This document shows positions 42,201-51,408 of a DNA stretch of 64,000 nucleotides, one piece after another (position 1 is the first letter of the stretch; each line of letters starts with the position of its first letter). A program made the position numbers and the translations under genes. Origin of the DNA: Rhynchopus euleeides (lineage: Eukaryota; Euglenozoa; Diplonemea; Diplonemida; Diplonemidae); contig OY723267.1 of NCBI GenBank assembly GCA_963210315.1, positions 2,283,646-2,347,645 on the forward strand, written 5' to 3'. Under the pieces are notes generated by a model, which saw only the letters and a list, made by a program, of their open reading frames with translations, was not told where the DNA came from and did no database searches.

Positions 42201-44988
42201 CCTGCCTGTCGGTGTGAGCGAGGAGCGCAGCAGGGCCATCGACGTCACTGTGTGGTCAACGACGGCGCAGTCGTCCATGCAGGGGGCGGCGAAGGCCCGG
42301 GGGTACACAGCGTCCCGTGCTGAGGCCGCGAAGCACGCCAAGCACGATGCCAAGTGCCAGGCGGAGGGGATGGCCTTCACGGCCTTCGCGCTGGAGCAGT
42401 CCGGGGGTATGGGCACCGAGGCAGCCACTCTCTTCCGCCATCTTGTGAATTATGCAGTGGACCACAAGATGGGGAACCGCAGTGAGCTGACGCGGACTTG
42501 GGCGGCGCGGATCACCGTCCCCCTGATGCGAGCTATTGGGAAGTCGGCGATGAGGCGGGGCTCGCTGTGTCTGGACCTGAAGTCCGGGAACTTGCGGCAG
42601 CGGGTGAAGGCGGACCCCGTCCCGGCGATCGAGCCGGACTTCTACTTCGCGAGGGACACAGGGCTGGACGTGCTGCCCCCTGCTGACTGGGACTGCCGCC
42701 TGGATGAGATGGATGTGGAGGAGGCAGAGGAGACGGAGGGGCCCGTGCGAAGCGAACCGCCGCCGCGCAGGCAGCCGCCGCCCCCGCCGGCGGAGGACGA
42801 CAGCGCCGTGGAGATGGACGCCATGGTCGACGACCCGCTGGCGCAGCTGAAGGAGTGGCGAGCGCAGGTGGATGGCGGGCTGCCGGGCGTGACAGCCCGG
42901 CAGCAGCAAGCGCGCCTCGGCCTGAGGGTCCCCGAGGGATGGTCGTTCGTTGTGGGGGACTGCGCCTTCGACGGCATCGCTGCGTTGGGCAAGGAGACCC
43001 TGGGGTGTGACAGCGCCTGGCTCCGCCAGATGGGGGTCCAGCGCGCGCTGCAGGACGCTGATCTCCGCATGCGGGTTGAGGAGGGCCCCGACATGTGGGC
43101 CGCGTTCATGGCCAAGCCGGGCAGTCGCGACCCACGGACGTGGGCCGACTACGTCGTGTTGGCTGCGGTCGCGCGAGGGACGCGGTGCACCATCCTGCTC
43201 CTGGTTGACAACCAGGTGCCGATGGTGTTGCGCCCGATCGGGGAGGGCGGCACGCGCGACGCGTTCTGCTTGCGCAGGACTGGGGCGGAGTACGGGCACT
43301 ACTCTCCGCTCGTGCTGCCCAGGGCCATCCGCCAGCACCTCATGGCCCTACCCCCGCAGGAGCCCGCTGAGGACCTGCTCGAGTGCAGGTGGGCAGGACT
43401 GATGGAGTGGGTGAAGGGTGATTCGCAGTTGGGCGTGCAGAGGTGCGAGAAGTGCAGCGGCTCGGTGGACCTGCGGAAGGCCCACAAGCAGTGTGGTGGG
43501 TGCTGGCGCCGGGTGTGCGACAAGTGCGCGAAGGGTCGTGGGGTGCGGCACTGCCCTGGGTACGTCCCGAGGGTCGAAGTGCTGGACGTCGACACCGGGG
43601 AGACCGCAGTGGTGCCACAGGGATTGCGTGAGGACCTGGAGCTGTCGCCGGGCCGGCGGGCACGCCGGGAGAGTCGCGCCAGCAGAGCAGCACAGCGCCC
43701 GCCCCGAGTCCCCCGGCCTGAGGGAAGTGAAGGTCCGCCTGGGTCGGCCCAGGGGGCCGAGGCGGAGATGAAGCAGGAGACGGCTGAGGGAGAAGGTGAT
43801 GGGGGGGCAAGGGGCGCCGCGCCGGATGTGGTGCCCCCTCCTCCGACTACAACAAGCCCCGGCGAGGGGTCGGCGCCCCCGCCGGCCCCCCAACAGGCGC
43901 CCCTCGGGGCGTCGGCCCCCCAAGTGCAGACCTCCCAGGGCAGCGGCTCCAACGCCTCTTCAACAGCCCTCCCTGGGGTGTCGGCGCTTCCGTCCGCCTC
44001 CCAACCGGCACCCGCAGGACAATCGACCCCGCGCGCTCAGACCTCCCAGGGCAGTGGCTCCAACGCCTCTTCAACAGCCCTCCCTGGGGTGTCGGCGCTT
44101 CCGTCCGCCTCCCAGCCGGCACCCGCAGGACAGTCGACCCCGCGCGCGCAGACCTCCCAGGGCAGTGGCTCCAACGCCTCTTCAACAGCCCTCCCTGGGA
44201 CCCCTGTGCCGCTGTCGGCTGCCTCCCCGCAGACACCGGCAGGCAGGACAACACCCCGCGCGCGCGCCCAGGGCAGCGGCTCCCAAGCCTCTTCTACAGC
44301 CCTCCCTGGGTCGTGCGGCAAGGCTGTGGGGAAGGAGGGTGTGGCCGCAGCGATGCTGGCGGCGGGTAAGGTGACGCGGGTAGAGACAGCCGGGGCGACG
44401 ACACGCCGCAGCAGGAACGCGGTGTTGGGGGAGAAGCGGCGGGCGGCAGCGGATGGCGGATCGATGCAGGGTGGAGGCTCAAACGCGACCTCAACAGCCC
44501 CCCCTGGCATCAACGAGCCGCTGGCGTTCGACGACGACGACTACGTCGACAGCGATGACCTCGCCTGCAGCGGTGCCCCTGAGACCCAGGAGGAAGGCGC
44601 GCCGGTCGAGACGGTGGCAGCGACGGTGGGTCCGACGCGGGTGACGACGAGGCTGCTGGAGGAGCAGGCCCGCAAGGGTTGCGAGTGGGATGAGGGTGAT
44701 AGGGTGGCTGTGGATGGTGTGTCTCCGTGTGGGTCGATGGGAGGTGCACGCATCCCTGCGACGGCGGCGGGGTGGAAGAGCCTCTTTCACCCCCTGCACG
44801 GCTCGCACCCGCTGACGCGGCAGGTGGCTGCGGTGGCGGTGAGGGAGTGGCACGCTGCGCGTGGGACGCAGAACGCGTGGAGCGTGCCGACGGCGAAGGC
44901 GGCGGCCCGAAGCCTTCGGGACACCGTCACGAAGATGTGGGAGTGTGACGGGGCGCGGAAGGGCGCGAAGGGGAAGACGAGGAGATGA
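39277..44988 (+). CDS. LINE polyprotein: zinc fingers, reverse transcriptase, REL endonuclease, OTU protease
   Basis: About 1,903 residues; the frame starts here with GTG and is open further upstream without ATG, so the true start is unknown or lost. Order: C2H2 finger (about 85-125, CPMTAC...HVSDH), CxxC pairs, reverse transcriptase with motif A KIDYENAF (D505), motif B GVQQGDPLGPLLF and motif C YLDDG (D592, D593). Then a CxxC...H...C knuckle (CQQCGEGLDESGAHIFAC) and a PADVYLP...DVTV pair fitting a restriction-like (PD-D/ExK) endonuclease. Next an OTU-type cysteine protease domain with GDCAFD (C1229) and YGHYSPLV (H1341), and a zinc module (CEKC...CGGC...CDKC). A linker with three 37-residue repeats and a C-terminal domain shared with the RT-less ORFs follow. 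All motifs are intact, so it may be active. Confidence 0.9.
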   Translation: MIVVVSGGPHPLIRVDPPRLKKGQETQRTRVIAFASDHYEAVTLGHAQAQKMRDAAVHALLGPDSWSTAAPECPAEVPDSTPIPLGVAPELLFCPMTACAGSALRRHKPFSSKASLREHVSDHVKRGEELPPGALRVVGMRQCVICAKVMSAQAQDTCLQCRKRVQPRDVPARRERVGQELTDEGRLPSLEEIHTARVAVSLSVPEAVLRPAAEVLVQALWDVAADKTRVTAWLRLFLVPKVLLRSYRGGKAKQKKARAARLEAITLWRAGKVSELWRCASASGQGAPREVQSPPTWEERERAVVQAARQGRLSTAMARTRSAGLAPASDATLATLRALHPAAEPPTIAKERRTEPADASPTDVFKALRGLPKGTGAGPSGLRADHLRALTQVEGVDVLQALTAVVNILRRGEAPPEIARHLAGASLVALPKPTGGVRPIAVGETLRRLVAKTLVAEVREKVGKLLLKGKQVGVAVDGGLDAATAVVRDYASRHKGTDRILVKIDYENAFNTVNRQAFLDAVRSDLPELAAWVEWCYAHPTALVYREHIILSEHGVQQGDPLGPLLFSLAIRKLTEDIARMPGLEGTIWYLDDGTLMGPPKAVGAAFAELEKRSAALGLKVSRRKCEVISLGGHTVAAIREVGLDVAASKKEEEVRMKLLQQNFEFLGAPVGDAAYCEAVMDRKLEEKFLPCLRELHKVRDAQVAMTLLRHCEGFCKVVFAMRAIGYKGREYLKKYDREVDFVLATILGDEDGELPTEARKQAALPIRLSGLGVRRAADHSTAAALGAASSLFPLCLQLDPSHRWDAQTWKETAERHNECVLEADRIATLARPETPLKQRDLSMAIIAKQQADLHEGADVTSMGRLLSESLPGAGSWVVAPPETQFAMQREEFQVACRLRLGAPVFSPGAMCQQCGEGLDESGAHIFACKASADRHRRHDAVRGGVYGLASAAGLAPQLEPNHVVLGRGKPADVYLPVGVSEERSRAIDVTVWSTTAQSSMQGAAKARGYTASRAEAAKHAKHDAKCQAEGMAFTAFALEQSGGMGTEAATLFRHLVNYAVDHKMGNRSELTRTWAARITVPLMRAIGKSAMRRGSLCLDLKSGNLRQRVKADPVPAIEPDFYFARDTGLDVLPPADWDCRLDEMDVEEAEETEGPVRSEPPPRRQPPPPPAEDDSAVEMDAMVDDPLAQLKEWRAQVDGGLPGVTARQQQARLGLRVPEGWSFVVGDCAFDGIAALGKETLGCDSAWLRQMGVQRALQDADLRMRVEEGPDMWAAFMAKPGSRDPRTWADYVVLAAVARGTRCTILLLVDNQVPMVLRPIGEGGTRDAFCLRRTGAEYGHYSPLVLPRAIRQHLMALPPQEPAEDLLECRWAGLMEWVKGDSQLGVQRCEKCSGSVDLRKAHKQCGGCWRRVCDKCAKGRGVRHCPGYVPRVEVLDVDTGETAVVPQGLREDLELSPGRRARRESRASRAAQRPPRVPRPEGSEGPPGSAQGAEAEMKQETAEGEGDGGARGAAPDVVPPPPTTTSPGEGSAPPPAPQQAPLGASAPQVQTSQGSGSNASSTALPGVSALPSASQPAPAGQSTPRAQTSQGSGSNASSTALPGVSALPSASQPAPAGQSTPRAQTSQGSGSNASSTALPGTPVPLSAASPQTPAGRTTPRARAQGSGSQASSTALPGSCGKAVGKEGVAAAMLAAGKVTRVETAGATTRRSRNAVLGEKRRAAADGGSMQGGGSNATSTAPPGINEPLAFDDDDYVDSDDLACSGAPETQEEGAPVETVAATVGPTRVTTRLLEEQARKGCEWDEGDRVAVDGVSPCGSMGGARIPATAAGWKSLFHPLHGSHPLTRQVAAVAVREWHAARGTQNAWSVPTAKAAARSLRDTVTKMWECDGARKGAKGKTRR
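43927..44260 (+). repeat. Three 111-bp tandem repeats in the LINE linker
   Basis: The period is exactly 111 bases (starts at 43927, 44038, 44149), encoding 37 residues with GSGSNASSTALPG. The third unit diverges after its first half, and single further copies of the core motif follow to about 44,510. Confidence 0.9.
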
Positions 44989-46047
44989 AGCCCGTGAGGG
45001 CAGGTCATCATCCCCAGGAGGGCCGGCTCCTGACTCCGGCCACTATACCCCCCCCCCCCCCCCCCCCCCCTCCCAGCAGAAATGTGTGCAGACAAGACAC
45101 CAGGAGTGTGACCCCCTCAGTTAGGTGGTCGCGACCCCGAGAACAACAACAACACCCCCTCCCCTCCCCCTTGATCTTATCAGTCACTCCCACCCCCCCC
45201 CCCCTTTCCATCCGTCCCTCACTCTACCTATCCCCCTCCCCCCCCTTTCCTCAACACCCCCGCCCCTCCCTTGACGTTTGTGCATTCCACCATTCCATTA
45301 CCCCTTACACTAGATTCCGCAACAACTGTCCGGATTGCCTCGACCGCCACTTAACCCAACAAAACAGCCACTCAGGCACGTTACGGCACCGAGAATCCAG
45401 GTCATTTGTACAGTATAGATCATTGTGCATGTCTAAACCCCTCCCAACGGTCCCCACACGCGGTTCGACGGGTCGGCGAGAGCACCTGCCCTCCGAGACC
45501 CGCCGGAGACACGCGCTTTAACTCCCTCCACCCCTTTCTTGTGTTTCTCCGAGCAGGTCCGACCTGTCTCTGACCCCTCTTCGGTCCCCTAGTCCCCACG
45601 CCCCTTAACGCCTCTACAGGCAGCCACACAGGTTGACGGACGGCGACAGCGGGTTTTCGAGAGCACACAAGGCCGACACCACCCTGCGAGGAGGGAGTGC
45701 CTCTCTGATTGACTCGCGACGCTCGCTCCAAGTCTTGCCCTTGTGTTTCGTGTTACCTTTGCTCACTTGCCAACAGACAGCGCCAGGGATGGAAGTGGGT
45801 GGTCTGGGTCTCGGAAGGGAGAGGTGTGTCTCAAGGCCTCGTCAAGTTGTGCATGGGTGGTTGGGTGGCGGATGGGAGAGTACAGGCCGTTGAGCCCAGC
45901 ACGCGTGCATGAGAGAGAGAGGGATTTGAGGCCCCCCGCCCCCAGGTTCCCTGCCCACCTGGACGGACCCAAGTGCCTCACACCGGTTCTCTCCCCACCC
46001 GGTGGTCCACCTGACGGGCAAGTGTAAAAAAAAAAAAAAAAAAAAAA
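44989..46047 (+). mobile_element. 3' region and poly(A) of the LINE
   Basis: Pyrimidine-rich, with C-runs at about 45,049-45,070 and 45,190-45,205, ending in CTGACGGGCAAGTGT and 22 A (46026-46047). The last 210 bases recur at 56384-56590, also followed by poly(A), which fixes this as the element's 3' end. Confidence 0.8.
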
Positions 46048-46055
46048 GGTGTGCG

Positions 46056-46140
46056 TCTTGTACCTTGTATTCTGTACCAACTAGCCCAGACAAACAACAG
46101 CTGCAAAGATTCTCGGTCCGGATGTCCCCCCAAAAAAAAA
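46056..46140 (+). mobile_element. Short 5'-truncated tail copy
   Basis: Only the last 76 bases of the shared retroelement tail (TCTTGTACC to GGATGTCCCCCC) followed by nine A. A typical 5'-truncated retrocopy. Confidence 0.8.
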
Positions 46141-47227
46141 GGGGGGATAAAATCCAACTTGCTGCCTTCACGTGGCGCCCCCTGTGATTACCCTCCTTGG
46201 AGGGGAAACCAAAGCAAGCTCTGGTATTAAGATCCTTGGAATTGACCTTGGGGGGCCTCTCGAGTGAGTCTCGGGAGAAATCGGACCTGTGCATGGGTCA
46301 GGGCAGTGTGCGCGAGCATAAGGCCCTGGGCTGTTCCCTCTGAGTTGCTCTAATTGCATGAGTGGCTTGAGCACATGGACGTCTGCAGGCCAGCCTGTAG
46401 GAAGATCAGGATGCAGGGTTGCCCCCCTTTTGGGGCGTGAAAGCCTCGCCAATGCTTTCCCTAGTGCCGCGATCGGGCGTGCTGGAGCTGCGCGATGCCT
46501 GAGAAGATCCTGCTGGAGCTGATCCTGCCCCCACGTTGCGGCTCTAAGCCCTCAACGGGTAGCCCCTCTGGGTGGTCGCTGCTGACCTGTGCCTGGCCCC
46601 TCCCCCTTCGCACAAGGGGTTGACTAGTGTTGCAGGCGGTGGAGTCATAGACAGCACTGCCTTTTGCTTTCACCATTGGCCCTTTCTCTACTTTTTCGGT
46701 GCACAACAGAGACCTCTCTTTGTGTCGATGCGTTGCGGCTACAAACAAACCAACAAGCCCCTCCATCACTACAAAGAGCAGTTTTCTGAACCCTAGCGTT
46801 GTCCCAGCTAGCTTGTGTTTCCCTTTTGGGCTTTTTCTTTGAGTTTTTCTTTACTCGATCGTTTCCTGTGACACTCTGTGTTTCAGCATTCATTGCAATG
46901 TGTAATGTGCAACTTCCACTTCAGGTTCCTTGCACATAACACAAAAGCGGTTGGCGGCTATCAACCATATGCTATTGAAGCAACCAAGCCCCCCGTTTTT
47001 GGAGTTATGTACGAGCAATCTGTCACCAGTGTGGTCCTCGCTGGCTAAGTGGATGTCCAGAGGCTGTGCCATTTTTGGCGTGTCGTTTGATGTGTGTGAT
47101 CTTTTCATGTGTGTTTCTTTCGCTTTCTTCTTTTCGTTTCTTGTCTTGCTTGTCTCTTGTACCTTGTATTCTGTACCAACTAGCCCAGACAAACAACAGC
47201 TGCAAAGATTCTCGGTCCGGAAAAAAA
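46141..47227 (+). mobile_element. Non-coding 1.1-kb retroelement, copy A
   Basis: Starts GGGGGGATAAAATCC and ends CTCGGTCCGG followed by seven A. The same start and end occur in copies B, C and E, so this is a complete unit and not a random truncation. The open frames inside are short and unlike any protein. It has inserted next to, or into, the RT-less OTU element that begins at 47228. Confidence 0.85.
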
Positions 47228-48544
47228 GCGGTGGGCCACTTCGTGCCGGTGGTCCTGCCCGAGCCGCTACAGCAGTGGGCGCGGGAGGTGGACACGTGTC
47301 CTGTGGGGCAGGACAAGCGCGTGCGAGGGTGCGAGCAGGCGAAGCGGATGCGCCTCCAGGTGGGATGGCAGACGAGCTGCGGCGCGTGCACCACGCCGGT
47401 GGGCCCTCGCGGGTGCTGGGGGTGCGGCGAGTGTGGGGTGGCAGTGTGCCTCACGTGCCGTGAAAGGTGCCCCACCGCGTACAGGGGGTGCAGTGGGGCA
47501 CCCCCGGTCCCCCCTCCGACAGGGAGCCGGGGGCCGAGGCAGACTGGTGGGGACGTGACGTCTCTGGGGGAAGGTTCCAACAACAAACCTTCAGCCATCC
47601 CCCAGCAGACGACAGAGGCGCAGACCAGCGGGGCAGCAGAGGAGGCACCCAGAGCAGCGCGAGCATCGGCCGAGGCAGCAACGGCGGCACCGGCAACAAC
47701 TACGACAGCGACAACGGCGGCAGAGACGACGCCCCTGGGGGAAGGTTCCACTACAACACCTTCAGCCATCCTCCAGCAGGCACCAGCCTCAGCGGCGACA
47801 ACGACAGCGGCGGTGCAGGAGGCTCTACCGCAGGGGGACTTCGCCTTCGATGACGACGAGGTGCAGGAGGATCTGTCGCAGGAGGACGTCGACGTCGATG
47901 ACGACGAGGTGCAGGAGGAGATGTCGGACAACGTGGCCGAGCAGTCCGACGGGTCAATGGGAGGCAACCAACAACAGACAGCCACCCGTGTGTCGTGGGT
48001 GCGGATCCCTGCGGAGAGGGCGAGGAAGGAGCAGTGGGCAGGAAGCAGTGAGGACGGCACCGCGATGGTGGAGGGCGTGAGGGTATTCCCCTGCGCGGCG
48101 ATGGCGGCGGCGAGTGGTGCGGCGGACGCGGCGTGTATCCCGGACTCGGCGGACGGCTGGGAAGGGCTGTTCGGCAGGAATGGGCCGCATGCGGGGGCGG
48201 CGGCGACGGCACACTGTGTGTTCAAGCAGTGGATCGCAGACAGGCGGGCGGTCGACGCGACCTACTACACCACAGGGGGTCGGCAGGGCTCGCAGGAGGG
48301 AAACGCCGAGTACCTGGCCTGCAAGCGGGTCGACTCGCACGCCAACAAGCGCCAGAAGGCGGCCCTGAAGAGGAAGCGGCGTGTGCAACGACAGGAGCGT
48401 GACCGACGTGATGGCGGCAGGGGCAGCGGGGACTGTCGTGATCGTCGAGGAGGTGATGGTGCAGGCAGGGGCAGCGGAAGGGAGCGCCGTGCGGGCCGGC
48501 ATGAGCCGACCATCATGGGCGCTGGCAGGGGGGCCCGCAGATGA
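47228..48544 (+). CDS. RT-less OTU-family ORF, copy 1 (5'-truncated)
   Basis: 438 codons remain, starting inside the OTU domain at the catalytic-His motif GHFVPVV; the cysteine half is missing. Then comes the zinc module (CGAC...CWGC...CGVAVCLTC), a linker with two GEGS..PSAI motifs, an acidic stretch with FDDDE, and the C-terminal domain (ADGWEGLFGRNG, then KQWIADRRAVDA) ending in an Arg/Gly-rich tail. It differs from copies 2-4 at many positions, so it is an older branch. It has no start codon of its own. Confidence 0.82.
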   Translation, partial: AVGHFVPVVLPEPLQQWAREVDTCPVGQDKRVRGCEQAKRMRLQVGWQTSCGACTTPVGPRGCWGCGECGVAVCLTCRERCPTAYRGCSGAPPVPPPTGSRGPRQTGGDVTSLGEGSNNKPSAIPQQTTEAQTSGAAEEAPRAARASAEAATAAPATTTTATTAAETTPLGEGSTTTPSAILQQAPASAATTTAAVQEALPQGDFAFDDDEVQEDLSQEDVDVDDDEVQEEMSDNVAEQSDGSMGGNQQQTATRVSWVRIPAERARKEQWAGSSEDGTAMVEGVRVFPCAAMAAASGAADAACIPDSADGWEGLFGRNGPHAGAAATAHCVFKQWIADRRAVDATYYTTGGRQGSQEGNAEYLACKRVDSHANKRQKAALKRKRRVQRQERDRRDGGRGSGDCRDRRGGDGAGRGSGRERRAGRHEPTIMGAGRGARR

Positions 48545-49045
48545 GCGGGCATTACACGTCTGTGCGTGGCCCCGCAGGGCGGGGCCGTCTAACGCATAGC
48601 ATCCTTAACATCCCCACTCCCCCCCCCGCCCCTCCCAGAGTCGTCACGAGTGTGTACAGTTTGAGTGCTCGTGTGATGATTCCCCAGTGTGGATAATTTG
48701 CCCTTCGAGCTGGGGGACCAGGTCGACAGCCTGGCCCTCAGCGCCTAATCAACCAAACCAGACCATCTCCCCCCCCCCCCTCCCTTAATAGAGTCCTGCA
48801 CAGTGTGTATAGTCTTGTCCTTTGGGGGGGTTCGGAGTGCTCAGATGGTGTCGGCCGCCGGCTCGGAGTGGCACAAGCAGAACATGTGTGAGGACCACGG
48901 CACCACGGACCCCTGTAATTTCTCTCCATGCATCCACCATTCGACTTGATTTCGCCCCTTCTCGCTTCTCCCCTGTTCTCTCCCCCCGGTCGAGTGGTTT
49001 GCAAGGATGGACCGCTCGGTCTTGGGAACCGCTCGACTGGGAAAC
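48545..49045 (+). mobile_element. 3' region of OTU-family copy 1, first part
   Basis: Aligns with 54379-54900, the 3' region of copy 2 (TAATAGAGTC(C/T)TGCACAGTGTG, GGCACCACGGACCCCTGTAA). It is interrupted here by elements B and C and resumes at 51285. Confidence 0.78.
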
Positions 49046-50162
49046 GGGGGGATAAAATGCAATGGGGGGATAAAATCCAACTTGCTGCCTTCACGTGGCG
49101 CCCCCTGTGATTACCCTCATTGGAGGGGAAACCAAAGCAAGCTCTGGTATTAAGATCCTTGGAATTGACCTTGGGGGGCCTCTTGAGTGAGTCTCGGGAG
49201 AAATCGGACCTGTGCATGGGTCAGGGCAGTGTGCGCGAGCATAAGGCCCTGGGCTGTTCCCTCTGAGTTGCTCTAATTGCATGAGTGGCTTGAGCACATG
49301 GACGTCTGCAGGCCAGCCTGTAGGAAGATCAGGATGCAGGGTTGCCCCCCTTTTGGGGCGTGAAAGCCTCGCCAATGCTTTCCCTAGTGCCGCGATCGGG
49401 CGTGCTGGAGCTGCGCGATGCCTGAGAAGATCCTGCTGGAGCTGATCCTGCCCCCACGTTGCGGCTCTAAGCCCTCAACGGGTAGCCCCTCTGGGTGGTC
49501 GCTGCTGACCTGTGCCTGGCCCCTCCCCCTTCGCACAAGGGGTTGACTAGTGTTGCAGGCGGTGGAGTCATAGACAGCACTGCCTTTTGCTTTCACCATT
49601 GGCCCTTTCTCTACTTTTTCGGTGCACAACAGAGACCTCTCTTTGTGTCGATGCGTTGCGGCTACAAACAAACCAACAAGCCCCTCCATCACTACAAAGA
49701 GCAGTTTTCTGAACCCTAGCGTTGTCCCAGCTAGCTTGTGTTTCCCTTTTGGGCTTTTTCTTTGAGTTTTTCTTTACTCGATCGTTTCCTGTGACACTCT
49801 GTGTTTCAGCATTCATTGCAATGTGTAATGTGCAACTTCCACTTCAGGTTCCTTGCACATAACACAAAAGCGGTTGGCGGCTATCAACCATATGCTATTG
49901 AAGCAACCAAGCCCCCCGTTTTTGGAGTTATGTACGAGCAATCTGTCACCAGTGTGGTCCTCGCTGGCTAAGTGGATGTCCAGAGGCTGTGCCATTTTGG
50001 GCGTGTCGTTTGATGTGTGTGATCTTTTCATGTGTGTTTCTTTCGCTTTCTTCTTTTCGTTTCTTGTCTTGCTTGTCTCTTGTACCTTGTATTCTGTACC
50101 AACTAGCCCAGACAAACAACAGCTGCAAAGATTCTCGGTCCGGATGTCCCCCAAAAAAAAAA
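49046..50162 (+). mobile_element. Non-coding 1.1-kb retroelement, copy B
   Basis: Flanked by ACTGGGAAAC at 49036-49045 and 50163-50172, a 10-bp target duplication (its first A overlaps the poly(A)). The GGGGGATAAAAT start is doubled, 19 bases apart. Nearly identical to copy A, but its tail has the longer GGATGTCCCCC ending before the A run. Confidence 0.88.
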
Positions 50163-50190
50163 ACTGGGAAACTCTCGACCCTGTTTTTTG

Positions 50191-51284
50191 TTTGTTGAGT
50201 TCTTCCGGACCGAGAATCTTTGCAGCTGTTGTTTGTCTGGGCTAGTTGGTACAGAATACAAGGTACAAGAGACAAGCAAGACAAGAAACGAAAAGAAGAA
50301 AGTGAAAGAAACACACATGAAAAGATCACACACATCAAACGACACGCCAAAAATGGCACAGCCTCTGGACATCCACTTAGCCAGCGAGGACCACACTGGT
50401 GACAGATTGCTCGTACATAACTCCAAAAACGGGGGGCTTGGTTGCTTCAATAGCATATGGTTGATAGCCGCCAACCGCTTTTGTGTTATGTGCAAGGAAC
50501 CTGAAGTGGAAGTTGCACATTACACATTGCAATGAATGCTGAAACACAGAGTGTCACAGGAAACGATCGAGTAAAGAAAAACTCAAAGAAAAAGCCCAAA
50601 AGGGAAACACAAGCTAGCTGGGACAACGCTAGGGTTCAGAAAACTGCTCTTTGTAGTGATGGAGGGGCTTGTTGGTTTGTTTGTAGCCGCAACGCATCGA
50701 CACAAAGAGAGGTCTCTGTTGTGCACCGAAAAAGTAGAGAAAGGGCCAATGGTGAAAGCAAAAGGCAGTGCTGTCTATGACTCCACCGCCTGCAACACTA
50801 GTCAACCCCTTGTGCGAAGGGGGAGGGGCCAGGCACAGGTCAGCAGCGACCACCCAGAGGGGCTACCCGTTGAGGGCTTAGAGCCGCAACGTGGGGGCAG
50901 GATCAGCTCCAGCAGGATCTTCTCAGGCATCGCGCAGCTCCAGCACGCCCGATCGCGGCACTAGGGAAAGCATTGGCGAGGCTTTCACGCCCCAAAAGGG
51001 GGGCAACCCTGCATCCTGATCTTCCTACAGGCTGGCCTGCAGACGTCCATGTGCTCAAGCCACTCATGCAATTAGAGCAACTCAGAGGGAACAGCCCAGG
51101 GCCTTATGCTCGCGCACACTGCCCTGACCCATGCACAGGTCCGATTTCTCCCGAGACTCACTCGAGAGGCCCCCCAAGGTCAATTCCAAGGATCTTAATA
51201 CCAGAGCTTGCTTTGGTTTCCCCTCCAAGGAGGGTAATCACAGGGGGCGCCACGTGAAGGCAGCAAGTTGGATTTTATCCCCCC
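50191..51284 (-). mobile_element. Non-coding 1.1-kb retroelement, copy C
   Basis: Same unit in reverse, flanked by GTTTTTTG at 50183-50190 and 51285-51292, an 8-bp target duplication. Its 3' tail reads CGGTCCGGAAGAACTCAACAAA on its own strand. With copy B it forms a palindrome of two 1.1-kb arms. Confidence 0.88.
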
Positions 51285-51408
51285 GTTTTTTGCGCGTTTC
51301 CAGCCGTGGGCGTTTTCGATGGTCACCCCTTGGGAGGAGACTGGAGAGGACGCCCAGCCATTGTTGTTCGAACATGCCGAGTACACGGCTCTCTAGCCTC
51401 TGCAGCAG
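51285..51408 (+). mobile_element. 3' region of OTU-family copy 1, second part
   Basis: Continues the 3' region after the B and C insertions; matches 54909-55035 (TTTTTTGCGCGTT, then GTACACGGC, CTCTAGCCTCT). The ORF of copy 2 starts immediately after, so the two units lie head to tail. Confidence 0.72.

Noticed and set aside
46461..46893. ORFs of 102 and 82 residues repeated in all copies of the 1.1-kb element
   Set aside because: Conservation follows from recent copying of the whole element. They overlap each other, are short and show no domain or clear start context.
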